DNA of 64,000 nucleotides from Pseudomonadota bacterium (lineage in GTDB: Bacteria; Pseudomonadota; Gammaproteobacteria; Acidiferrobacterales; UBA6901): positions 640,196-704,195 of the forward strand of contig JAJYEX010000001.1 of the NCBI GenBank assembly GCA_021785515.1, given 5' to 3'. Each line of letters starts with the position of its first letter. Position 1 is the stretch's first letter. Of this stretch, positions 7,948 to 17,898 are shown in pieces. The notes below the pieces were generated by a model that made no database searches, was not told where the DNA came from, and saw only the letters and a program-made list of their open reading frames with translations. Position numbers and translations under genes: made by a program.

Positions 7948-10900
7948 ATGGCGAGTATCCGCAGCGTGAGCGACTTCAGGCCCGGCCTCCCGGGCTTTAC
8001 CTACGACGATCTGTTTAGCCAGGGCGGCCTCGAGAAACTGGATCACGAATTCCTGGAGCGCCTGGCGCGACACGACCCTGGGCGGCGTGATGCGCTGCTT
8101 GCCTACCGTGGCGGCAACCAGCTGGACGCGTTGCAGGTGAGCGAACTGCTGCTGGCCGCCGGTCCAGTGCTTGAAGACTTTCTGTCTGAACTGTTCGGCA
8201 TACAGGAAGCAGTTGAAAGCGCGCGATTGCAGACCCTCAGCCACGATCCGGTATTTGCCTTCAAGAAGCTGTTTGTCCAGCGCCGCGCCCGCCGCCGCCT
8301 GCTCAGCACGGAGCAGATAGCGTCATTCGCCGAACTTGATGCGGCACTGGATCACGAACTGCGCCGGGCAGGTCTGGAGGAGCGGGACCGGGAGCTGGCG
8401 ATCGCCAAATGGGGGACACAGCTGCTGTCGGATCCGCCGGCCAACCAGGAAACGATCGAGCTGCTGACGCTGTGGTGCATCCAGGCGATCAAGACCCGTG
8501 AGGGACAGCAACAGGTCCGCGGCTGGGTAAGTTTTCGCTTGCCTCAGGGGGTGGACTATGCCCGCCTGGTGCCGGTCGTACCGGTCGCCTCCGACCCCAT
8601 GGGTCGCGTGGAAGGTTTGCCGGAGGATCGGCGGCAACGCGACGGCTTTGGTCTGACCGACACGCGCATGAAACACCGCCAGATCCAGAGCGAAATCCAT
8701 TACTGCATCTATTGCCACGATCACGACGGCGACTTCTGCTCCAAGGGATTCCCCGAGAAAAAGGGCGAGCCGGACAGAGGCCTGAAAGTCAATCCGCTCG
8801 GGGTGACGCTCACCGGTTGTCCGCTCGACCAGAAGATTTCCGAGATGCACGTGATGAAGAGGGATGGCCGCAACATTGCCGCTCTTTCCATGATCACCGT
8901 GGATAACCCCGTGTGCGCTGTCACTGGACATCGCATCTGCAACGACTGCATGAAGGCCTGTATTTATCAGAAGCAGGACCCGGTCAATATTCCCCAGACT
9001 GAGACCGGAATCCTCACGGACGTGCTGCGCCTGCCATGGGGCGTGGAAATCTATGATCTGCTCATGCGCTGGAACCCGCTGCGCCAACGGCAGTGGCTAC
9101 CAAAACCCTACAATGGCCTGAAGGTGCTGATCGCGGGCATGGGTCCTGCCGGCTTTACCCTTGCCCACTATCTGCTCATGGAAGGATTTGCCGTCGTCGG
9201 AATCGAAGGGCTCAAGGTCGAACCCCTGCCGCCAGCGCTCGTTTCGCATCCGATACGCGATTATGCCGCCCTTGAAGAGGGCCTCGACACGCGGGTCATG
9301 GCCGGATTCGGCGGGGTGGCGGAATACGGCATCACGAACCGCTGGGACAAGAATTTTCTCCGGCTCGTCTACCTCAGCCTGGCACGCCGGCCGCGCTTTC
9401 AGGTCTTCGGGGGCGTACGTTTCGGCGGAACGCTCACGGTCGAAGATGCGTGGCACCTCGGTTTCGATCACGTGGCGATCGCCATCGGGGCCGGTCTGCC
9501 GCAGGCGCTGCCTGTTCCCGGAAGTCTCGCACCCGGGATGCGCCAAGCCAACGACTTCCTGATGGCACTGCAGCTGACCGGTGCGGCCAAGGCGGCCAGC
9601 CTCGCAAACCTCCAGGTGCGGCTACCCGCTGTCATCATCGGTGGCGGCCTCACCGGAATCGACGCGGCCACGGAGGTCGGCGCCTACTACATAGCTCAGG
9701 TCGAAAAAACCATTGCACGCTATGACTTTCTATGCGGCAAGCTGGGCGAGGAGAATGTGCGTTGCGGACTGGACGAAGGGGACTGCGCGATTCTGGATGA
9801 GCTGCTTGCGCACGGCCGGCTGGTGCGGGGCGAGCGGGTGCGTGCCTCAGCTGCCGGTACGCAGCCTGATTTCGAGAAACTGCTCCGCGCCTGGGGTGGG
9901 GTGACCGTTGCCTACCGTCGGGGCATGAACGAGTCCCCAGCCTATACCCGCAACCATGAAGAGATCATCAAGGCCCTGGAGGAGGGAATCTACTACGCGG
10001 AAGGCCTCGACCCCAAGGAAGCACGGATGGATCGCTTTGGCCAAGTGGAGGCCCTGCTCTGCAGGCAGCTCAACCGCAGCGCCGATGGCAGCTGGGAGGA
10101 TACGGGCGAAGAGATTGCGGTTCCCGCGCGCTCCATACTTGTGGCTACCGGAGCCAGGCCAAACGTGGCATACGAGTTCGAACATCGCGGTCATTTCCAG
10201 AAGGATCACGGCCATTACCAGACCTACCACGATGCAGGTGGAGAGCTGAAGCCGGTGCCAGTAGCAGGCCACTGCAAGGCTGATGACTTTGGCCCATTCA
10301 CGTCCTATGACGTGGACGGCCGGCGTGTCACCTTCCTTGGAGATACTCATCCGGTATTTCACGGCAGCGTGGTCAAGGCGGTCGCGTCGGCGAAACGCAC
10401 CTACCCCAAAATCCTTTCTGTCCTGGCGGACCGCGTCGGGCAATCTGGGGATTTGTCCGAATACAGGTTGTTCCGGGACAGAATTGACGAACTGCTGACG
10501 GCAACCGTGGAGAAGGTGGAGCGACTTGCGAAATCCGTGGTCGAAGTCACCGTGCGCGCACCCATGGCCGCTCGACGCTTCCGCCCGGGCCAGTTTTTCC
10601 GCCTGCAGAATTTTGAGGCCAGCGCGCCGGTGCTCGACGGCACCCGTTTGCAGTCGGAGGCGCTCGCCCTCTACGGCGCAAAAGTCGACAAGGACCGCGG
10701 TCTGGTGTCGGTGGTCATCATCGAGCGCGGCGCCAGCTCCCGACTCGCCGCGACACTTAAGCCCGGTGAGCCCGTAACACTCATGGGTCCGACGGGTGTA
10801 CGGGCAACAATCCCGGAAGGCGGCGAAACCTTCATGATCGTGGGTGGCGTGCTCGGCGCAGCGTACGTGCGTTCGGTGGGAGCGGCACTACGGGATGCCG

Positions 10901-11487
10901 GTAATCGCGTCTTCTTCGTCTCCGTGCTACCGGACGCGGAAACGGTAATCTGCCGTGATGACGTGGAGGGAGCCGCAGATTGCATATTGTGGATTGCCGG
11001 GCACGGCGATCCACCGTCGCCTCGCCGGCCCCAGGACCGGTCAGGGCGCGGTGACGTGGTTGATGTTCTTCTTGACTACGCTGCAGGCGGACTGGAAGCC
11101 GCGGGCGCAACCCCCCCGGTACCGCTGGAGGAAATCGATCGGCTCATGATTATCGGGTCCAGCGGTCTGGTACGACATATGCGCGATGCGCGCCGCGGCA
11201 GACTCGGGGATGTTCTTGCCAAGAAGCCGCAAACCATCGCCTCGATCAGCACCCCGATGCAGTGCATGCTGAAGGGCGTCTGTTCACAGTGCCTGCAGTG
11301 GCAGATTGATCCGCAGACTGGACGCCGCACCAAGGCGGTTTTTGCCTGTTCCTGGCAAGACCAGCCGTTGGAGATAGTCGATCTCGACAATCTGGACGAG
11401 CGCCTTTCGCAGAATCGCGTTCAGGAACACCTGACCGGCCTGTGGCTGGAACACCTGCTCGCCAAACACGGGTTACAGAGGGTTTAA
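7948..11487 (+). CDS. Giant Nfn/GltD-like iron-sulfur flavoprotein oxidoreductase (1179 aa)
   Basis: One chain combines three parts. Residues 1-~240 are an alpha-helical region I cannot assign. Residues ~250-780 resemble the GltD/NfnB oxidoreductase: cysteine clusters for Fe-S (C253, C256, C264, C291; C323, C331, C334, C338), an FAD dinucleotide fold GMGPAGFTLAHYL (~397) and an NAD(P) fold GGGLTGIDAA (~565). Residues ~850-1179 resemble the NfnA/PyrK ferredoxin-NADP reductase type: RPGQFFRLQ FAD site, GPTGVRATI, and a C-terminal [2Fe-2S] set C1106, C1112, C1115, C1134 (CMLKGVCSQC). In two-subunit Nfn these halves carry out flavin-based electron bifurcation between NADH, NADPH and ferredoxin. 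A cytosolic pyridine-nucleotide/ferredoxin role is inferred; substrates are unknown. No strong ribosome site precedes the ATG. Confidence 0.8.
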   Translation: MASIRSVSDFRPGLPGFTYDDLFSQGGLEKLDHEFLERLARHDPGRRDALLAYRGGNQLDALQVSELLLAAGPVLEDFLSELFGIQEAVESARLQTLSHDPVFAFKKLFVQRRARRRLLSTEQIASFAELDAALDHELRRAGLEERDRELAIAKWGTQLLSDPPANQETIELLTLWCIQAIKTREGQQQVRGWVSFRLPQGVDYARLVPVVPVASDPMGRVEGLPEDRRQRDGFGLTDTRMKHRQIQSEIHYCIYCHDHDGDFCSKGFPEKKGEPDRGLKVNPLGVTLTGCPLDQKISEMHVMKRDGRNIAALSMITVDNPVCAVTGHRICNDCMKACIYQKQDPVNIPQTETGILTDVLRLPWGVEIYDLLMRWNPLRQRQWLPKPYNGLKVLIAGMGPAGFTLAHYLLMEGFAVVGIEGLKVEPLPPALVSHPIRDYAALEEGLDTRVMAGFGGVAEYGITNRWDKNFLRLVYLSLARRPRFQVFGGVRFGGTLTVEDAWHLGFDHVAIAIGAGLPQALPVPGSLAPGMRQANDFLMALQLTGAAKAASLANLQVRLPAVIIGGGLTGIDAATEVGAYYIAQVEKTIARYDFLCGKLGEENVRCGLDEGDCAILDELLAHGRLVRGERVRASAAGTQPDFEKLLRAWGGVTVAYRRGMNESPAYTRNHEEIIKALEEGIYYAEGLDPKEARMDRFGQVEALLCRQLNRSADGSWEDTGEEIAVPARSILVATGARPNVAYEFEHRGHFQKDHGHYQTYHDAGGELKPVPVAGHCKADDFGPFTSYDVDGRRVTFLGDTHPVFHGSVVKAVASAKRTYPKILSVLADRVGQSGDLSEYRLFRDRIDELLTATVEKVERLAKSVVEVTVRAPMAARRFRPGQFFRLQNFEASAPVLDGTRLQSEALALYGAKVDKDRGLVSVVIIERGASSRLAATLKPGEPVTLMGPTGVRATIPEGGETFMIVGGVLGAAYVRSVGAALRDAGNRVFFVSVLPDAETVICRDDVEGAADCILWIAGHGDPPSPRRPQDRSGRGDVVDVLLDYAAGGLEAAGATPPVPLEEIDRLMIIGSSGLVRHMRDARRGRLGDVLAKKPQTIASISTPMQCMLKGVCSQCLQWQIDPQTGRRTKAVFACSWQDQPLEIVDLDNLDERLSQNRVQEHLTGLWLEHLLAKHGLQRV

Positions 11488-11528
11488 GCCAGTCGAGCAG
11501 GCGGCCAACGGGGACGGCTTTGGGGAAA

Positions 11529-12806
11529 CTAAAAGTTCGCTGCGACCGGCAGATACTGCACGGGATTGATCCGGTACAGGCCCGGCTCCACTACCCGCTC
11601 GATCTCCAGAGGCTGGCCCTCGGATGAGGTCTGCTCCATCAGGTCAACGATACGCGGGGTCTCATAGGGCGTAGCGTTGGACCGCAGCACCAACGTCACA
11701 CGCGGCTTGAGGCGGCGCTGCCTGTTCATGGCTACCACTACGCCCACCTCTCCTGTATTAAGCTCGACGATGCTGCCGATCGGATAAATCCCCATGCACT
11801 GTATAAACTGCTCGACCCGCTCGGGATGGAAGGCCTGGCCCCGCCCGGCATACATCTGCCGCAGAGCAACATGCGCGGACATGCCGACGTGATACGCTCG
11901 GTCGCTGGTTATGGCATCGTAATAATCCACGATGGCGCCGATCTGGCCGAACAGCCCGATCTCATCGCGGCGCATTCCGCTCACGTAGCCTGTTCCGTCA
12001 TGACGTTCGTGATGACAGCGCGCTACTTCGATCGCCGCACGCGGAATGGCGGTACCCTCGAGTATCGACACTCCCAACGGCACGTGGGTCTGCACGATTT
12101 GATACTCCTGCTCGCTGAGCGGCTCGGACTTCTCCAGAATTTCATTTGGCAATTTCAGTTTGCCTATATCATGCAGTAACGCCCCTATGCCAAGCACATT
12201 GAGCGTATCGACGTCGAGACCCAGATGGCGGCCAAAAACCAGGGCCAAAATGGCTACGCGCAGGCTGTGGAGGGCGGTGTACTGGTCTTTGTTGCGTAAC
12301 TGGCTAAAACACACCAGGGCATCCGGATTGCGGATCACGCTGGACGCCAGCCCCGCGACCACTTTGGCGGCTTTTCCGGTGCGGATGGCACGCCCAAGAC
12401 GCACATCTTCCATCATGCTCGCGATGAGCGTCTTTGCCTCGGAATACACGGCATGGACCGTCTGGACCTCTTCTTCGAGAGTGGCCAGATCCTCGTAGTA
12501 AAGGTCGGCGGGAGCCGGTGCTGCGGCCTTGCGTAAGATTTCGAACTCGATTTTCTTTTGCTGCTCTCCGTAAACTGCAGCGCTCACGCCGTCAGACACC
12601 CGGAACAAAGAACGATCGTGGCGCCCGGTGGTCTGCTCCGCAACGAGGATGTAAACGAACCGGCAATACCGCCTCAGTTCAGCGATTTCCTCGACCGAAC
12701 GGATCTCGAAACCCTGGAACAGAAACGGTGTTTCCAACCAGGGACGGTCGAGCTCGGAAACATACATTCCGAGTTCCAGATCATGAACGCTAATTTTTTT
12801 CTTCAT
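11529..12806 (-). CDS. DUF3391 plus HD-GYP domain cyclic-di-GMP phosphodiesterase-type protein
   Basis: A 425-residue protein with the start taken at MKKKISVHDLELGMYV (12806), the standard beginning of the DUF3391 domain (residues 1-~125); an ATG at 12824 is also possible. The HD-GYP domain spans ~165-355. It has the metal site HDIGK (H212-D213), H241 in THVPLG, HH at 265-266 and DYYDAITSDRAYH. The GYP signature reads HDGTGYV, with the proline replaced by valine. The family hydrolyses c-di-GMP to pGpG or GMP. The metal ligands look complete, so activity is plausible, but the GYP loop change may alter partner binding. It is a single gene, divergent from the ParA-like gene. Confidence 0.88.
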   Translation of the reverse strand: MKKKISVHDLELGMYVSELDRPWLETPFLFQGFEIRSVEEIAELRRYCRFVYILVAEQTTGRHDRSLFRVSDGVSAAVYGEQQKKIEFEILRKAAAPAPADLYYEDLATLEEEVQTVHAVYSEAKTLIASMMEDVRLGRAIRTGKAAKVVAGLASSVIRNPDALVCFSQLRNKDQYTALHSLRVAILALVFGRHLGLDVDTLNVLGIGALLHDIGKLKLPNEILEKSEPLSEQEYQIVQTHVPLGVSILEGTAIPRAAIEVARCHHERHDGTGYVSGMRRDEIGLFGQIGAIVDYYDAITSDRAYHVGMSAHVALRQMYAGRGQAFHPERVEQFIQCMGIYPIGSIVELNTGEVGVVVAMNRQRRLKPRVTLVLRSNATPYETPRIVDLMEQTSSEGQPLEIERVVEPGLYRINPVQYLPVAANF

Positions 12807-13194
12807 GGGCTGGTAGCAGAGCATTAAGCTTATGATTATTCGTGCAAAATGTGCGCCAAACCGTAAGGCCAGTCAAACCGCACCGCTGACGGCACAGGTA
12901 ACCCCGGAAAATCAAGACATTAACGCAGAATCGGCTGCCGGCGGGATCGTTTGCCGATAACGGATCAGGACTGCACGCCTGCCCATGCACGTCACCCATC
13001 GGGCGCTATCGCCGCTTTACGACCATACCAAATCCACTTTACGGAGGCTTACGCCGCCGCAGCGGGCAGATGCGCGGTTGACGTCGAGGCAGCACGTGAA
13101 CACACTTAGCGCGGGCCGCTGCACCGCGGTTCCGGGCATTGCCAGACGAGGTCTGCGGTCACGCGGAACCTCTGATCTTGGGAGGAAGGCGGGC
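12807..13194. other. Divergent promoter region between HD-GYP and ParA-like genes
   Basis: About 390 bases separating two divergent genes. The plus-strand frame is open back to 12985 but its first 70 codons look non-coding (Arg-rich, no domain), whereas the GGAGG at 13181 marks the real ParA-like start. I see no RNA gene or repeat. Confidence 0.4.
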
Positions 13195-13890
13195 ATGAAT
13201 TTCACGAAGCTGTTATCAGGCCGATACAAACCGCTTACGCGCGATACGCGCACCATCATGGTCATGAACAGCAAAGGGGGCAGCGGCAAGACCACGCTCG
13301 CTACCAACCTCGCCAGCTACTATGCGTTCCGCAAGAAGCCGGTTGTATTGGCCGATTTCGATCCGCAGAGCTCAAGCTTGGCGTGGCTTTCGGCGCGACC
13401 GGGAGAGAATGCTCCGATTCACGGCCTGGCAGCCTGGCGCGACACGCTCTGGGTACCGCAGGGCACCGATACCGTCGTGATGGATGTCGCGGCCGGCGTG
13501 CGCAACCGCCTTCTGGCGCGGCTGCTACGCCGGACACAAACCATAATCATCCCCGTCCTGCCATCGGCCCTCGATATGCGCGCCGCCACGGATTTCATCG
13601 GCGAGTTGCTCGGTATCCATGCGCAGTCCCGCCTGGCACCGAAGATTGCGGTCGTGGCAAACCGCGTACGGGAAAATACCCGCGCCTTCGATGCGCTCGA
13701 GGAATTTTTGAATGGACTCGACCTGCCGTTCCTCACGAGCCTGCGGGACAGCCAGAATTACGTCACGGCGGCGGAACGCGGTGTCGGGATCTTTGAAATG
13801 GGATCGGCTTCCGTAGCAACCGACCTCGAGCAGTGGGATCCCCTGCTTAAATGGTTGCGAAGCAAGCGCAGCAAAGCGACGCCAACCTGA
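13195..13890 (+). CDS. Orphan ParA/MinD-like ATPase
   Basis: A 231-residue P-loop ATPase. The start at 13195 is chosen for the GGAGG site 9 bases upstream. The deviant Walker A is MVMNSKGGSGKTTLATNLA, with the signature lysine before the glycines, followed by VLADFDPQSSSLAWL and VVMDVAAGV as the Walker A' and B regions. ParA relatives position chromosomes, plasmids or protein clusters by ATP-driven DNA or membrane binding. There is no parB or centromere-like repeat nearby, so this is an orphan copy that probably positions some cellular structure; what it positions is unknown. It faces convergently into the ClC gene. Confidence 0.87.
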   Translation: MNFTKLLSGRYKPLTRDTRTIMVMNSKGGSGKTTLATNLASYYAFRKKPVVLADFDPQSSSLAWLSARPGENAPIHGLAAWRDTLWVPQGTDTVVMDVAAGVRNRLLARLLRRTQTIIIPVLPSALDMRAATDFIGELLGIHAQSRLAPKIAVVANRVRENTRAFDALEEFLNGLDLPFLTSLRDSQNYVTAAERGVGIFEMGSASVATDLEQWDPLLKWLRSKRSKATPT

Positions 13891-14063
13891 CGCGGCCTTG
13901 CCCCAGAGAACGCGCTGCAGACCATCGCGCTGCAGGGCAACGTAAAACGGCCGGGAAAACGTGAGCCGCCCCCTTCTCAAGGGTTGGGCAAGACGACACC
14001 CGGAGAGTCCTTCGGCGCCTGCCCACGGCGCCTATCTGGCGCTGTCTCCCCGCCCGTCAAATC

Positions 14064-15587
14064 TCAGGAATCGGAAGATTCCCCCGCCGCGCGATGGCGC
14101 CGCGCCGCCTCTTCAGTCGTTTCGAGATCAGAGGCGACTCGCTCCAAGTTCGGAGCAGCCGGCGACACCGGCTCAGCGACCGACGCTTCGGCAGCGACCG
14201 TCGCGACGACTTCAGCGTGCCGACGCGGCCGCCGTCCGGTGATCGCATCGAGCAGCGATGGCTTGGTGGGCGCGCCTTCCTCCAACCCAAGCGCCTCGGT
14301 ATATACCGAACGGCCGCGCAGCAGACTGCCGATAACAGACGCCACCACGCAGGCGGGCATGGCCGCGAGCACCACGTTGTAGCTGCGCGTGGTCTCGAAC
14401 ACCATGATGGCCGACATCGCCGGCGCATGGGTGGTAGCCGCAAGCAGACTGCCCATGCCAACCAGTACCCACAGCGCCTGCGAATGGGTAGCCGTAGAAG
14501 TCAGAAGCGTATGATAAACGAGCAGTCCCAAAGCCCCGCCCAGCGACAGGGTGGGTGTAAGCACACCGCCTGGAATGCCGGCAGCACTTGCCGCCGTGAC
14601 AGCCAGGAGGCGCAATACGAACACTGCCGCTATAGACGACAGTGCCCAGTGATGAACCAGGAATGTCTGGACCACGCTGTATCCGTTGCCCCACACTTCC
14701 GGGCGCAACATCGAGAGAAGTCCGATAACCAGTCCGGCCAGCGCCATTCGCAGCGGTATGAACTTGACCCGCGACTGATAGCGGCGGCGTGCATTGTCGA
14801 GCAGCCATAGAAACGCCGGACCCAGCAGACCGCAAATAAGCCCCAGCAGCGTGGCATCGATGAGGTCGGGAAACCCGACAGCAGGGATGGTATGAGCCAG
14901 ATACAGCGGGCCGGTGGCAAACAGCGCTTGGGTGGTCAGCTCGCCCATCACCGCGGCCACCAGAATTGCCGTGATCTCGCGCAGGGCCAGACCACCGAGG
15001 ATGATTTCCGATACAAACATCGTCCCTGCGATGGGCGCGTGATATGCCCCGGCAAAGCCGGCGGCGGCGCCGCAGGCAACGATCAGCCGGCGATGCTCGG
15101 GATCGCGGCGCGTGAAACGTCCGAAGATCGAGGAAATCAGCGCGGCGAACTGGATCATCGTTCCTTCGCGCCCTATCGTGATGCCGCCACTCACGCCGGC
15201 AAGCGAAGACAGCGTGCGCGTAATATTCGGCGCGAAAGGCAGAACGCCGTCGCCAACGCGCACCGCTTCCATGTACTCCGGTCCGCGCGGCTGCTTGATC
15301 CAGCGATGCCCGCCCCACATGATCAGCCCGCCGGCAATGGCGCCCCCGAGCGGAATCAGCACCCGCAGCCACAGCGGCAGCCCCCGCGCTGCGGCTACCA
15401 GATGTTCATGGGCGCTGTACAAATGAATGATGGCATACATCGCCTGCCGGAAACCCTCAACCGCGATCGAGCCGATCACCCCTACGAGCGCCGCCACCAT
15501 GATCATCGGCACCATAGGATCCAGATTCCGCCAGAATGTTGCCAGGCGATTTTGCACTGCGTCTAACACGTACGTCGCTCTCCTCAT
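14064..15587 (-). CDS. ClC-family chloride/anion channel or H+-coupled exchanger
   Basis: A 507-residue membrane protein, start MRRATYVLD at 15587. It has at least ten hydrophobic segments and the ClC core motifs: GGITIGREGTM (residues 134-144, carrying the gating glutamate E141) and GIPGGVLTPTLSLGGALG in the second half. The first selectivity motif, GSGIP in canonical members, reads VGDGVLPF here, so the central serine is lost. That points to a non-canonical ClC subgroup whose ion preference cannot be inferred. The C-terminal ~70 residues are a hydrophilic Ala/Glu-rich tail without CBS domains. It may contribute to acid resistance or anion balance; this is inference. Confidence 0.88.
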   Translation of the reverse strand: MRRATYVLDAVQNRLATFWRNLDPMVPMIMVAALVGVIGSIAVEGFRQAMYAIIHLYSAHEHLVAAARGLPLWLRVLIPLGGAIAGGLIMWGGHRWIKQPRGPEYMEAVRVGDGVLPFAPNITRTLSSLAGVSGGITIGREGTMIQFAALISSIFGRFTRRDPEHRRLIVACGAAAGFAGAYHAPIAGTMFVSEIILGGLALREITAILVAAVMGELTTQALFATGPLYLAHTIPAVGFPDLIDATLLGLICGLLGPAFLWLLDNARRRYQSRVKFIPLRMALAGLVIGLLSMLRPEVWGNGYSVVQTFLVHHWALSSIAAVFVLRLLAVTAASAAGIPGGVLTPTLSLGGALGLLVYHTLLTSTATHSQALWVLVGMGSLLAATTHAPAMSAIMVFETTRSYNVVLAAMPACVVASVIGSLLRGRSVYTEALGLEEGAPTKPSLLDAITGRRPRRHAEVVATVAAEASVAEPVSPAAPNLERVASDLETTEEAARRHRAAGESSDS

Positions 15588-16477
15588 TCGGTGACGATAG
15601 TCGCCGGACAAGCTGCGTCCAGCCCACCTCGCGCCCAACGCCGCCTGTTCCCCGGCGCCCGAGCCAATACCTAAACACTGTCTGCGGCGCCACGCTGGAC
15701 GCGTGGGCAGCGCCAAAACGCTTGTAAATCTCCCGGTCAGTCCGTAGCGCCCGCGGAAAGCCGTGCCAGGTGCGGATCGCGACTGGAACCACTGCGGCGA
15801 TTGAAACAGCGCTAGGCGTTCAACCCCACCAGAACCCCGCCAACCGGAACCGTTGGATCAATTGCGGTCCGTTCGACAGGACCATCCGCACGCCTGGCAC
15901 CACGTCTGCTGCAGTCATGCGGCTGACGCCTCAAGAACATCCGGCCAGCATGGACCCCTTACCCAATCGACGAGTCCGACACCCCTCGTCGCGCTCCATC
16001 GGGGGGCACACCATATCGCGAAACTGCCTAGGCGTGCGACAGTACCGCCAATAGAATCTGCTGACATAGACAGAAACTGCTTTCAGGCAATCCGCGCGTC
16101 GCAGGTTACTCGACCAGGCGCCTCCCCGGTCCGGTGTTTTTCTCCGGCATCGGGTATGACAACCGTCCGGGGACTTACCGTTGGGCGGAGGATTCTAGCA
16201 CATCTACCCACGTCGGGTGTAGGGATAGCCTTTTCGAGGCCGTATGCACGATCGAGGCGATTGGTGAGCGCTACGCCTTCCCACCGTGGAGCAGTTCCAC
16301 ACGGTTTTTCCTTCCAAGCGGCTGGATTCCACATGAGAGGCTGAAATCACCGCCCCATGCCGGAAGCATTATCTAGGCCCGGTGTCATCTTCTGATTGCT
16401 GACAACAGAAACCAAAAGGCGGTAAGCACCCGGTCACCGGGGGTCAAGACACACTACTGCGTCACTTAGTGACACCG
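15588..16477. other. Gene-free 0.9-kb stretch
   Basis: Short open frames on both strands have no ribosome sites or family resemblance. Near the DUF2905 end are two palindromes: ACCCGGTCACCGGGGGT (16428-16444) and GTCACTTAGTGAC (16461-16473). They may help terminate the minus-strand patatin-DUF2905 transcript but lack a T-run. No RNA gene was found. Confidence 0.4.
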
Positions 16478-16681
16478 CTACTTGCGAAAAAACCAGAACA
16501 AGGCACTGAGCACGAGACTGATAATCACCGAGGTGGTGATCGGAAAATAGAAGCTAAAGTTACCGCGCCGAACAACTAGGTCGCCGGGTAAACGGCCGAA
16601 ACCGAACCGGACCAGCCATGGCCACGCGAGCCCGGCCACGAACAAAACAATGCCAACAATGATCAGAATTCGCGCGGTCAC
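16478..16681 (-). CDS. DUF2905 small inner-membrane protein
   Basis: A 67-residue protein read from a GTG at 16681 that overlaps the patatin gene stop by 4 bases (GTGA), so it is translationally coupled. Two membrane helices (ILIIVGIVLFVAGLAWPWL and a C-terminal ITTSVIISLVLSALFWF) flank the conserved RFGFGRLPGDLVVRRG loop and FYFPITTS, which define DUF2905. The length matches the family (60-75 aa). The function is unknown. Confidence 0.88.
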   Translation of the reverse strand: MTARILIIVGIVLFVAGLAWPWLVRFGFGRLPGDLVVRRGNFSFYFPITTSVIISLVLSALFWFFRK

Positions 16682-17898
16682 GGTCCTCGCCGAATCACTT
16701 GCGGCGTGACATCGAGGCCCGACTCCCCCGACACGGGCGAGCCACTCAGAAATGCGAGCATCTCCTCGCTCCGGCGCATGGTATCGTTGTAACCGAGAGC
16801 GATCAGCTCGCGACAATAGGATTGCTCGAACAGCAGATAGCTGATGAGGTCTCCGCTGCCATGATCGAATGCACCGAGCCCGCGAAGAAGAAATTGTACC
16901 GACCTGGGGAAGTCGTGCTTGAAGTGCTCGGCGATTTCGCAGGGATCACGGCTGGGAGAGATCAGCATGGAACCAACCACGCGCAGATGCCCCCGGCGAT
17001 CCGGGTTTGGCGACTGTCCGGACGGGATCAGTCGAAGCGTTTCATTGATACGGTTCAGACGTTCCAGGTCCGCCTCGAGGGCGTCAAGGAAGATGCTAGT
17101 GAGGACATGCCCACCGATCTGTGCCAGGGATGGGTATTCCCGGGGCTCAACCGGCCGCGGCGGCTGGCTGCCGGTCTCCGGGCGTACGCCTATTACCAGG
17201 ATGCGATCAGCCCCGAGATGTATCGCCGGGCTCGTGGGGGCCATCTGGCGCATCGACCCGTCTCCGAAGTACTCGCGCTGAAGTTTCACCGCCTCGAATA
17301 CGAACGGAATCGCCGATGACGCCATCAGATGATCGATCGTGATGTTCGTGGCAACACCTACGCGCGTCGCCCGCTTCCAGGACATCTGCTGCGACGCCCC
17401 CTGAAAGAAGCTTACCGACTGTCCCGAGGTATAGCCCGATGCCGCGATACTCAGGGCATCCAGGTAGCCGGCATCGATGGATTGTTGAATGCGGTCGCAT
17501 GGAAGATAGCGCTGCAGAAGCTGGCGCAACGGCGCCCGGTCGAGAAGCGCCGCCGGGTTGTTTCGGCCCATGCCGGCCAGGAGCAGTGCCGTCAGCCACC
17601 GCACCCAGTTCACAAACAGGCCACCGGCATCTGCCCGGAAAACCTCGTGCACATGAAAACGGGCCCACACCCGCTCTAGACGATGCACTGCCTGCTGGAA
17701 ATTGCGTGCATAAATCGCGAGCGCGGCAGAATTGATCGCGCCGGCGGATGCCCCACAGATGATCGCAAACGGGTTCGGCATTCCCACTGGCAACAGAGCG
17801 GCAACCGCCTTCAGTACTCCCACCTGGTAGGCAGCGCGCGCTCCACCACCGGACATGATCAATCCGATCTTGGGTTTATTTGGCGGATCATCCATCAC
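16678..17898 (-). CDS. Patatin-like phospholipase (RssA/YlbK type)
   Basis: A 406-residue serine lipid acyl hydrolase. The oxyanion loop SGGGARAAYQVGVL (16-29) and nucleophile elbow GASAG (Ser51) are intact. The second member of the Ser-Asp dyad sits in YFGDGSMRQ, where most relatives have DGG or DGA. Short-form bacterial patatins cleave acyl chains from phospholipids and are mostly cytoplasmic or peripheral to the inner membrane; no signal peptide is seen here. The C-terminal ~120 residues, with SYLLFEQSYCRELIALG, match the extension of proteobacterial homologues. It is the first gene of a two-gene unit with DUF2905. Either of two adjacent ATGs may be the start. Confidence 0.88.
   Translation of the reverse strand: MMDDPPNKPKIGLIMSGGGARAAYQVGVLKAVAALLPVGMPNPFAIICGASAGAINSAALAIYARNFQQAVHRLERVWARFHVHEVFRADAGGLFVNWVRWLTALLLAGMGRNNPAALLDRAPLRQLLQRYLPCDRIQQSIDAGYLDALSIAASGYTSGQSVSFFQGASQQMSWKRATRVGVATNITIDHLMASSAIPFVFEAVKLQREYFGDGSMRQMAPTSPAIHLGADRILVIGVRPETGSQPPRPVEPREYPSLAQIGGHVLTSIFLDALEADLERLNRINETLRLIPSGQSPNPDRRGHLRVVGSMLISPSRDPCEIAEHFKHDFPRSVQFLLRGLGAFDHGSGDLISYLLFEQSYCRELIALGYNDTMRRSEEMLAFLSGSPVSGESGLDVTPQVIRRGP

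Noticed and set aside
12985-13194. N-terminal 70-codon extension of the ParA-like protein
   Set aside because: It is arginine-rich without domain character, and the GGAGG ribosome site precedes the internal ATG at 13195.
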